25,121 bases of DNA, taken from DASTCC01 sp035711465 (GTDB taxonomy: Bacteria > Acidobacteriota > Vicinamibacteria > Vicinamibacterales > SCN-69-37). The stretch is from positions 1 through 25,121 of the forward strand of contig DASTCC010000129.1 of NCBI GenBank assembly GCA_035711465.1, read 5' to 3'. The position numbers were made by a program, and so were the translations under genes. The notes under the pieces are model-generated. The model made no database searches. It was not told the DNA's origin and saw nothing but the letters and a program-made list of their open reading frames with translations. This document shows positions 18,109-25,121 of this stretch, in pieces. The stretch's first letter is position 1, and the number at the start of each line of letters is the position of its first letter.

Positions 18109-21056
18109 CAGAACACCTCACCGATGCTGAGGTGGTACTCCCAGCCGCGCTCGAGGGTGCCGCCGATGCGGTTGCGCCGGGTCTTGAACCCGAAGTCGAG
18201 CCGCAGCGGACCGAGCGGCGAGTCGTAGCGGAAGCCGAAGCCGAGCGCGGCGCGGATCCGCGACAAATCGACGTCGCCGGCCTTGGCGTAGACGTTACCG
18301 GCATCGACGAACCCGACGGTCGCGAAGTTGCGCCCGAAGAGCCTGCCGATGATCGTCCGCAGCTCGGCGTTGAGCACGATCAGGCCGTTGCCGCCGTTGG
18401 AGAGCCCGTTCTCGCTCAGCACCTCGGGGACGCCGAGGCGATCGACCTGAAATCCGCGCACGCTCGATCCGCCGCCGGAAAAGAACCGCTGGCTCGCCGG
18501 CAGGTCCTCGATCGGCGTCTCCAGCTGATTGCCGTCGGGGCCGAGGATGGGCTGGCCGCTCTCGTCGAACACCGGGACCAGCCGCTCGAAGCCGCGCGCC
18601 AGACCGAGCTGCGCGCGTGTCGCCAGCACGGTGCGTGGCGACTCGCCGAGGCGCTTGAACGCAGAGCCCTGCAGGAACAGCTTGATGTAGCCCACCTCGG
18701 ATCCGATGCTCCGCGCCGCGACCTCGAGATCGGCGCTGGCCAGCGTGCCGCGCGTCGCCGCGAGCGTGTTGTCGCGGCGATCCCAGAGGATCCCGGTCGA
18801 GACGATCGACAGCCGCACCTGCGGGAACAGCCGGTCGATCAGCGGCTGTTCGTCCGGCGCGATCACCTCGTCGAAGAGCTCGGTGTAGTCGAGCGCGTAG
18901 CGGCCGAAGAGGTGCACGTTCGGCGACAACCGGCGCAGCAGCTCGGCGTCGGCGGCGCGGCGGATGAAGTTGAAGCTGGTGCGGATCGCCTGCTCGGCGG
19001 TCAGGCTGGCGAGCAGATCGGCGTCCATGTGGAAGGCGTGCTGTTCGCGCAGCGTCCCGGTGACCCGATATTCGTTGAAGCTGTAGCCGGTGCCGTCGCC
19101 GGTGCTCTCGTCGGTGGTCCGCGGCTTCAGCGCGACGCGCGCGAACAGGTTGACGCTGCGGTTGCGCCCGCCCAGGTTGCGCCGCCCGATCTCGATGAAC
19201 CCGCGCGGCGCGAACTCGAATTGATCATCGCCGGTCGACGTCGCCCGGCGGCCGACCTCGAGACCGCCGCCGAACCCGAACGTCGACGCCGGCGACTCCT
19301 CCACCGAGATCACCAGGTTGGCGCGCGTCTCGCCGGGCAGCAGCGGCGGCGCGATGATCCGCACCTGACGGAAGATGCCGAGCTCGACGAGGCGGCGGCG
19401 GCTCTCCGCCTCGGCCGCCATCCCGAACGGCAGGCCCGGCCTCAGGGTGATGACGTCGAGGACCGACTGCGCCGAGACGTTCTGATTGCCCACCACCGCG
19501 ATGTCGCCGACGAGGACGAGCAGCCCTTCGTCAATCCGTACCGCGAGCGTCACGTCCTGGCCGTCGTTGCCGAACGACGGCGTGATCGTCGCCGTCGCCG
19601 AACGATAGCCCTGATCGCGGTAGAACGTCTCGAGCTGGCGGACGTCCTGCGCCACGGTCAGCGCGACGTAGGGCCCTGCCGGCCGCGACGCCATCGCCGC
19701 GTGCAGATCCGCCTCGCTGACCTTGCTCGCGCCGCCGGCGAACTCGAACGCGATCGCGCGAATCGTGCCGCGGGGGCCTTCGGTGACGTTGGGCGCGACG
19801 ATCACGCGGGTCTCATCGACCTGTTCGCCGCTCTCGACGACCTGGAACTCAGGCGTCGCGCTCACCTGGTAATAGCCGAGGCGCTGATACTCCTGCACGA
19901 TCCGCGCGGTCGCCGCCGCGAGCTCCGCTTCGCTGAACGGATCGCCCGGCTGGATCCGCAGCGCCTCGCGAAGCGCGTGCTCCGGCAGGGCCGCACCCGG
20001 CTTGAGCTCGACGCGATCGATGACGTAGCGGCGGCCGCGGGCGATCGTGAAGGTGATGAGCAGCCGGCTGCCGTCCTCGGCAGCGATCCGCTGGACCGTG
20101 ACGTTCGCGTCACGGTAGCCGATGCGCGCCAGGCCGGCGCGAATCCGCTGCCGGGCGTCCTCGAGCAGGTCGTCGTCAGCCGACCGGTAACGCTCGATCG
20201 GCACCAGGTCGTCGCGGTCGCCCGGCGGCAATTCGTCGCCGGCGAACCGGAGATCGACCTTCGGCCCGGCCGAGACGAACAGCGTCACCGCCACGCCGTC
20301 GTCGCGCCGGAGGCCGGTGACCGTGGTCGCCGCCTCGTAGTAGCCCTCGGCGCGAAGCGTGTCGCCGACGCCAGCCACCCTCGCCTGCAGATCGCGCGGC
20401 CGGTAGGGGCCGCCGACGACGACGCCGGTCCGCGACAGGATCTCCTCGCGCGTCAGCGGCGAGACGCCCGTGACGGCGACCTCGGCGATGCGCGCGACCG
20501 GGCCGGCGGCGACGTCGATGATCAGCGTCGCCCGATCGGGCTCGTGCGTTTCGACGGTGCGGGCGCTCGCCCGTCCGCTCAGGTATCCGGCATCGGCCAG
20601 GATGCGCCGCACCGCCTCCTCCACGCTCTCGAGACGCTCGGTGGTCGGGAGCCCGCCGTAGCGCACCCGGAGGAGGCGCCGCAGCTCGTCGGCCGGAAGC
20701 CCGGTATCACCGGTGAACTCGACCACGTCGATCGGATGGCGCGGGATCAGGCGGAAGACGATCGCGACGCCGGTCGCGGCAGGCGTCGCGACGACGACGA
20801 CGTCCTGGTACTGGCCGAGCGCGGCCAGGCGGCCGACGGAGCTGCGAATCGCCTCGCGGCGCAGCGGCTCGTCGGGCTGCACGTCGACGAGCGCCAGCAG
20901 ATCCGCCGTCGTCACCGGACGGCTCTCGATCTCGACCCGCACGCTGGACACGATGCGGCCGAGGAACTCGGCAGCGGGATCGCGATCCTGGGCGGCGACA
21001 ACGGGCGGAGCAGCGATCAGCAGCGCGAGCGCGAGACAGCCGGCGCGAATGGGCAT
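18108..21056 (-). CDS. Omp85-family outer-membrane protein (BamA/TamA type) with about seven POTRA domains
   Basis: 982 residues. Signal peptide 1-22 (AA before Gln23). I count seven POTRA-like repeats by the strand-helix-helix-strand rhythm and the GY/LGxY signature: about 36-103, 108-185, 188-263, 266-340, 343-427, 430-511 and 513-587. The barrel spans about 590-982 with the family motif VRGF at 866-869 (FFSGGGSSVRGF) and ends in Phe. BamA usually has five POTRAs and TamA three, so this is a longer member. It inserts or moves proteins or lipids at the outer membrane. The upstream tamB-like gene, joined by a TGATG overlap, argues for a TamA-like partner role; a second BamA copy is the alternative. 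Confidence 0.92.
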   Translation of the reverse strand: MPIRAGCLALALLIAAPPVVAAQDRDPAAEFLGRIVSSVRVEIESRPVTTADLLALVDVQPDEPLRREAIRSSVGRLAALGQYQDVVVVATPAATGVAIVFRLIPRHPIDVVEFTGDTGLPADELRRLLRVRYGGLPTTERLESVEEAVRRILADAGYLSGRASARTVETHEPDRATLIIDVAAGPVARIAEVAVTGVSPLTREEILSRTGVVVGGPYRPRDLQARVAGVGDTLRAEGYYEAATTVTGLRRDDGVAVTLFVSAGPKVDLRFAGDELPPGDRDDLVPIERYRSADDDLLEDARQRIRAGLARIGYRDANVTVQRIAAEDGSRLLITFTIARGRRYVIDRVELKPGAALPEHALREALRIQPGDPFSEAELAAATARIVQEYQRLGYYQVSATPEFQVVESGEQVDETRVIVAPNVTEGPRGTIRAIAFEFAGGASKVSEADLHAAMASRPAGPYVALTVAQDVRQLETFYRDQGYRSATATITPSFGNDGQDVTLAVRIDEGLLVLVGDIAVVGNQNVSAQSVLDVITLRPGLPFGMAAEAESRRRLVELGIFRQVRIIAPPLLPGETRANLVISVEESPASTFGFGGGLEVGRRATSTGDDQFEFAPRGFIEIGRRNLGGRNRSVNLFARVALKPRTTDESTGDGTGYSFNEYRVTGTLREQHAFHMDADLLASLTAEQAIRTSFNFIRRAADAELLRRLSPNVHLFGRYALDYTELFDEVIAPDEQPLIDRLFPQVRLSIVSTGILWDRRDNTLAATRGTLASADLEVAARSIGSEVGYIKLFLQGSAFKRLGESPRTVLATRAQLGLARGFERLVPVFDESGQPILGPDGNQLETPIEDLPASQRFFSGGGSSVRGFQVDRLGVPEVLSENGLSNGGNGLIVLNAELRTIIGRLFGRNFATVGFVDAGNVYAKAGDVDLSRIRAALGFGFRYDSPLGPLRLDFGFKTRRNRIGGTLERGWEYHLSIGEVF

Positions 21057-24000
21057 CAGAAGACGTAGCGCAGGCGGAAATCGAGCGCGAACGTCCGGTC
21101 CTCGTTGCGCGAGAGCACCCAGGAGATGCGGTTGCTCTGCTCGTACTCGAGCAGAATGATCTCCTCCTGCGACGCGTTGAGCACGCGCGAATAGGTCAGG
21201 AACACCTTGCTCGAGATCCGGGTGCCGAGCGTGATGCGCGCCGCCGGACTCAGCCGCTGCAGCGACAGGCTGTCGCCGATGAGCGGGGTGATCTGCACGG
21301 TCTCGATCGGCAGCGCCTGCTCGACGGCGTTGCCGACGCGATCGGTGATCGGACTCGTCACCAGCATCGCGCCGAACGTCTGCATCATCCGCTGCTGATT
21401 CTCCGCCGGACTGAGTCGGGCGCGCTCGGCGGTGCCGATATCCGCGGTGCCGCCGAGCAGCAGCGTGACGATGTCGGTTTCGGGCAGCGACGGATCGGAC
21501 GTGATCTGCGGCGTGATGCGATCGAACGTGCCGGTGGCACGGACGGTGACGTCGATGGTCTGGCCGACGGTGCGCGGACGCGTCACCGCTTCGACGTCGA
21601 AAACCGGGTCGAACGATCCTTCGTTGAACTCGACGTAACCCGGCCGGATCGAATAGCGGTTGCCGAGGAACGACATCTCGCCGCCCTCGATGTCGACGCG
21701 GCCGGTGAGCGACGGCCGGTCGTAGGTGCCGGTGAACTGCAGGTTGGCGCTGCCGAGCACGGTCGCCGCCCGCGTCTGAATCAGCGGCAGCGACGGCACC
21801 TGGATGCGGATGTCGAAGACGAGCGGGAATCCCGTCTCCTCGGCCGCCGCCGTCGTCGCCACCGGCGAGCCGACGGCGCCGCCAGCGAGACCGAGAATGC
21901 CGGTGCCCTGATCGACCGGCGGCCGGTAGTTGACGCTGATCACGTCGACGGTGCCCGACAGCGTCGGCGTCCGCACCTGACCGGTGAGCGCGAGATCCGC
22001 GTTGACCGTGGAAGTGAAGCCCTCCGGGTAGCGCAGCCGCATCGACTCGCCGTGCGCCGTGAGGTTGAACTCGTCGGGCCGGTAGCCGCCGGCCAGCGTG
22101 ATCCGCCCGCCGAAGGCGACGTCGCCGTTGCCCATGCGGCCCCGCAGCCCGCTGACGTCGATGCCGGTGGCGTCGAAGCGAATCACGCCGTTGATCGCGG
22201 TCAGGCTGTGCGGCAGGGAAAAATGACGGATGTTTCCGCCGGTGATCGTCGCCTGCCCGGTGAGCTGCGGCGAGGCCAGCGGCCCGTTCAGCCGCGCCTG
22301 GACGGCGGCCGCGCCCGACGTGCTCAGGTTGCTGAAGAAGAGCTGCAGGATCGCCAGGTTCGCCTGGCCGTCGGCGGCGAGGTTGATCGTCTCGCCCGCC
22401 GTGTCGACGGCGCCCGAGACGTCCAGGGTCGTGTTCGGACCGGCCAGCTTCAGCCGCTCGATCACGAACGCGCGATTCTCGTAGCGCAGGCGGATCGGCC
22501 CGTCGTTGGTCAGGTCGTAATCCGGCAGCGAGACCGTGGAGCCGTCGATGGTCGTCTCGACCTTCAGCCGCGAGGTGTCGGCGAGCGATCCCTCGATGTC
22601 GAGCCGCCCGCTCGCGACGATGCGCGCGTAGGGCGAGACCTCCGGGCCGGCAAACTTCAGATACGGATCGATCGACGTGTTGAGGAAGCGGAACGACAAC
22701 CGCGCGTCCGAGGCGTCGTTGAGCGCGATCGTGCCGTTGCCGTCAATGGCCAAACGCGTCGACGACACGTGCGCTTCGATCGCGAGCACCTCGTCGGCGA
22801 CCGAGAGCAGTCCGGTCACCGGGCCGATGCCTTCGTCGCCGATCGCCATGTCCGCGATCGTGCCCGTGAACTCGTAACGCGGCGAGTCGAAGGTGCTGGC
22901 GCCGCTCGCCTTGAAGACGAGCTGTCCGGTGAACGGCGCGCCCTCGACGGCGAACGCCTCCAGGGACTCGACCGGGATCGGGACCGCGCTCTCGGCGTCG
23001 AACGCGTAGCGGTTGTCCCAGCCGATCCAGGCCGAACCCCGCACCCGGCCCGTCGACTTGTTCATGTCGATGCCGGAGATGCGCAGGCCGGTGCCCTCGA
23101 ACGTCAGCGAACCGGTCGCGCGTTCGAAGCTTTCGCCCCAGGCGCGGCCCTGCTCGATGCGCATCTCGCCGTCGCCGTGCGGACCGGTGTACTTGCCCTC
23201 CAGCCGCAGATCCGCCAGGCCGACGACGCCCTCCATCGGCCAGTCGTCGAGGCCGAAGGCGTGCCGGAGATCGGCGAGCGGCCAGCCGGAGACGACGACA
23301 CGCGCGTTGATCTCCTCGCCGCCGTCGGCTCGCGGAAACCCGAGCGCGAACCGTCCGTCGGCGCGTATCTGCGCGCCTGGATCCGCGCCGATCACGCCGT
23401 TGGCGATGTCGAGGTAGTTGTCCTGGATCACCAGGTCGCCCACAGCCGGGCCCCAGGTCACATCCCAGGCGCGCATGTGGTCCGCCTTGAAGCGGCCCTT
23501 CACCAGCGGCGCGCGAAAGGACTTCGTCAGCGTGCCGTCGAAGACGCCGCGGCCGCCGACGTCGACGGCGTTCGTCGATCGCCCGAACGCGCGCATGATG
23601 CCGACGAGCAGTCGATCGCTCTCCTGCCAGTCGAGACTGGTGACGTGGAACGGAATCTCGGTCTGCTCGCCGTAATCGGTGCGGCCGCTGAACGAGATGT
23701 ACGACGCCGGGGTGGCCACCCAGCTCGAATCGAGGATCAGCTCCCCCGGCTCGAAGCGGTAGTTGAGCTCGCCGCCGGCGGCAAACCGGCCGACCGGCGC
23801 CGTGGCACTGAAGCCGGCCATCGGCGGAACGACGACGGCAACCTCGGGCAGCGCCGCCGGCGTCAGCGCAACGCCCGGGGGCGGCGCCACCACCATGTTG
23901 CCGCGGCCGCGCATGTTGCCGCGGAAGCGTCCATTCGGCCACGTCATCTGCAGATGCCCGGTGGCGCGGCCGTCGAGCTCCAGCCCGGCGAGGTCGTAGA

Positions 24001-25121
24001 GGTCGGAGACGCCGGCGAGCGACACGTCGCGGTAGTCGACGTCGAAGTCGGCAATCGCGCCGCCCGGCGTGCCAAGCGGCGCCAGGCTGTACGACAGGCG
24101 CGTCGAGCCGCCCTCGAAATCCATGTCGGCGTGCGACACCGTGAAGCGATCGGGCAGCCAGCGCAGCGCGCCGTGCATGTGTGGGAACGTGTACTCGACG
24201 CCCGACACGCGCAGGCGCGCTTCGTCGCTCCTGAACTGTCCGGTCAGATCGCGGCCGTTCTTGAAGAGCTTGAAGACGCCGTCGAACGAGCCCGCACCCG
24301 ACACGTCCCAGGAGGCATCGGCGAAGAACAGCTCGCGCATCCGGTTGAAGTCCAGCGTCGAGTGGACGTTGTAGGTCATCTCCGGCCCGGGCTTCGAGAA
24401 ATCCACGTGGCCGTTCACGTGTGTCATCGCCCCGTCGGTGACGAGGTCGATGTGGTTGAGCTGGACCCTCGGCCCGTCGAGCGCGAAGCGCGTCGTCATC
24501 CCGGCGGACATCGGCAGGAAGCGCTGGATGGCGACGGTGCCGCCGCTGAACTTCGCGGTGCCGACATAGGCCGCCAGATTGCGCGCGCGCACCAGGTTGA
24601 ACGTCAGGTTCGGCGCGTTCACCGACCATGGCACGCCATGGTCCTGGTACCGGAACGCGCCGTCGTCGGCATAGACGAAGTTGACAGTGGTCGTGAATCG
24701 TTTCGGGCCGGTGGACGGGTTTCTCGGCGTGAACCGCGGCATGTTGTGGGTGCCGTCGGCAAAGCGCTCGATCACCATCTCCCAGTCCTTCATCCGGACT
24801 TCGACGACGACCTCGTTGCGCAGCAACGCCCGCCATTCGACATGCACGCTGATGCGCGACGCGCGCAGGAATGGCGCGTCGCCGGGGTTCCGGCCGGCGA
24901 TGACGACGTCGTGGAGCTCGTACCAGCCCGGCGCCATCAGCGCGCGAATCGATCCGATCGACAGCGGGCGCTCGAGATAGCGGCTGCCGTACGTTTCGGC
25001 GAGCGTCTTGAGCGATTGGCCGCCGATGCTGATGCGGCCGAGGTCGAGCGTGAGGAACGAGACGATGAACGCGGCGACGACGGCGACGGCGAGCGCCAGC
25101 GAGCGCCGCGACCAGCGCCAC
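21056..25121 (-). CDS. tamB: TamB/AsmA-like inner-membrane-anchored transport protein (partial, start outside window)
   Basis: At least 1354 residues; the start lies beyond base 25121 and the frame is open to the window end. The first visible residues form a basic-then-hydrophobic signal anchor (WRWSRRSLALAVAVVAAF), so little is missing. The long middle is beta-strand-rich with repeated asparagine/glycine turns, as in TamB's hydrophobic groove. The C-terminal TamB domain (DUF490) shows VDIEGGEMSFLGNRYSIRPG, VEAVTRPRTVGQ and PETDIVTLLLGG, and the protein ends LDFRLRYVF. TamB-type proteins span the periplasm and move phospholipids or assist barrel insertion with an Omp85 partner, which is the next gene (TGATG overlap). 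YhdP- or AsmA-like relatives are less likely given the C-terminal domain. Confidence 0.93.
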   Translation of the reverse strand, partial: WRWSRRSLALAVAVVAAFIVSFLTLDLGRISIGGQSLKTLAETYGSRYLERPLSIGSIRALMAPGWYELHDVVIAGRNPGDAPFLRASRISVHVEWRALLRNEVVVEVRMKDWEMVIERFADGTHNMPRFTPRNPSTGPKRFTTTVNFVYADDGAFRYQDHGVPWSVNAPNLTFNLVRARNLAAYVGTAKFSGGTVAIQRFLPMSAGMTTRFALDGPRVQLNHIDLVTDGAMTHVNGHVDFSKPGPEMTYNVHSTLDFNRMRELFFADASWDVSGAGSFDGVFKLFKNGRDLTGQFRSDEARLRVSGVEYTFPHMHGALRWLPDRFTVSHADMDFEGGSTRLSYSLAPLGTPGGAIADFDVDYRDVSLAGVSDLYDLAGLELDGRATGHLQMTWPNGRFRGNMRGRGNMVVAPPPGVALTPAALPEVAVVVPPMAGFSATAPVGRFAAGGELNYRFEPGELILDSSWVATPASYISFSGRTDYGEQTEIPFHVTSLDWQESDRLLVGIMRAFGRSTNAVDVGGRGVFDGTLTKSFRAPLVKGRFKADHMRAWDVTWGPAVGDLVIQDNYLDIANGVIGADPGAQIRADGRFALGFPRADGGEEINARVVVSGWPLADLRHAFGLDDWPMEGVVGLADLRLEGKYTGPHGDGEMRIEQGRAWGESFERATGSLTFEGTGLRISGIDMNKSTGRVRGSAWIGWDNRYAFDAESAVPIPVESLEAFAVEGAPFTGQLVFKASGASTFDSPRYEFTGTIADMAIGDEGIGPVTGLLSVADEVLAIEAHVSSTRLAIDGNGTIALNDASDARLSFRFLNTSIDPYLKFAGPEVSPYARIVASGRLDIEGSLADTSRLKVETTIDGSTVSLPDYDLTNDGPIRLRYENRAFVIERLKLAGPNTTLDVSGAVDTAGETINLAADGQANLAILQLFFSNLSTSGAAAVQARLNGPLASPQLTGQATITGGNIRHFSLPHSLTAINGVIRFDATGIDVSGLRGRMGNGDVAFGGRITLAGGYRPDEFNLTAHGESMRLRYPEGFTSTVNADLALTGQVRTPTLSGTVDVISVNYRPPVDQGTGILGLAGGAVGSPVATTAAAEETGFPLVFDIRIQVPSLPLIQTRAATVLGSANLQFTGTYDRPSLTGRVDIEGGEMSFLGNRYSIRPGYVEFNEGSFDPVFDVEAVTRPRTVGQTIDVTVRATGTFDRITPQITSDPSLPETDIVTLLLGGTADIGTAERARLSPAENQQRMMQTFGAMLVTSPITDRVGNAVEQALPIETVQITPLIGDSLSLQRLSPAARITLGTRISSKVFLTYSRVLNASQEEIILLEYEQSNRISWVLSRNEDRTFALDFRLRYVF

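Noticed and set aside
18057..21068. Plus-strand open frame of 1003 codons antisense to the Omp85 gene
   Set aside because: It mirrors the Omp85 gene, is rich in Arg/Asp/Ala/Glu low-complexity and has no recognisable domain. High GC at third positions keeps antisense frames open.

Overview
This window is dense, very GC-rich bacterial chromosome from a diderm (Gram-negative) bacterium. The outer-membrane proteins (a TamB-like protein and an Omp85 barrel) show the double membrane. The class II (B12-dependent) ribonucleotide reductase, the many GT-C membrane proteins and the strong GC bias fit Acidobacteriota, possibly Vicinamibacteria. That placement is inference from style and gene content, since no rRNA or other marker is present. 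I see no insertion sequence, prophage, tRNA, rRNA or CRISPR.

Layout. (1) 1-3345, minus strand: the N-terminal end of a RecQ helicase and a complete nrdJ gene. They are separated by a clear intrinsic terminator with a UUCG loop. (2) 3346-3877: the largest non-coding stretch. It holds the nrdJ promoter, two possible NrdR boxes with a 16-bp spacer, a leader hairpin, a possible plus-strand promoter, another strong hairpin and a GAGCCGCGA-type repeat. (3) 3878-17610, plus strand: ten tightly packed genes. They are a CPBP-family membrane protein, four GT4 glycosyltransferases, one methyltransferase with a zinc ribbon, one GT39/PMT-like glycosyltransferase and three members of an unfamiliar GT-C-like membrane family. 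Most junctions are ATGA or TGATG overlaps, so this is probably one operon or a few nested ones. (4) 17614-25121, minus strand, converging on the glycan cluster with only 3 bp between stop codons: tamB-like (start outside the window), an Omp85 protein with about seven POTRA domains, and a small SurA-N-like periplasmic protein, joined by TGATG overlaps.

How the genes may work together. The GT4 enzymes and the methyltransferase would build and decorate a lipid-linked glycan in the cytoplasm from activated sugars. The GT-C proteins would use polyprenyl-phosphate sugars on the periplasmic side. No flippase, polymerase, ligase or initiating transferase is visible here, so the final product cannot be named. 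The TamB/Omp85/SurA-like trio looks like an outer-membrane protein or lipid transport and assembly unit.

Most unusual points: two tandem GT-C paralogs share a conserved C-terminal beta-sandwich-like domain that the third lacks; the Omp85 protein has a long POTRA string and is coupled to TamB and a PPIase-less SurA-like protein; nrdJ carries a 9-bp repeat coding a collagen-like Gly-Thr-Thr linker before its cysteine tail; and -10-like hexamers lie 6-7 bp before two start codons, suggesting leaderless transcription.
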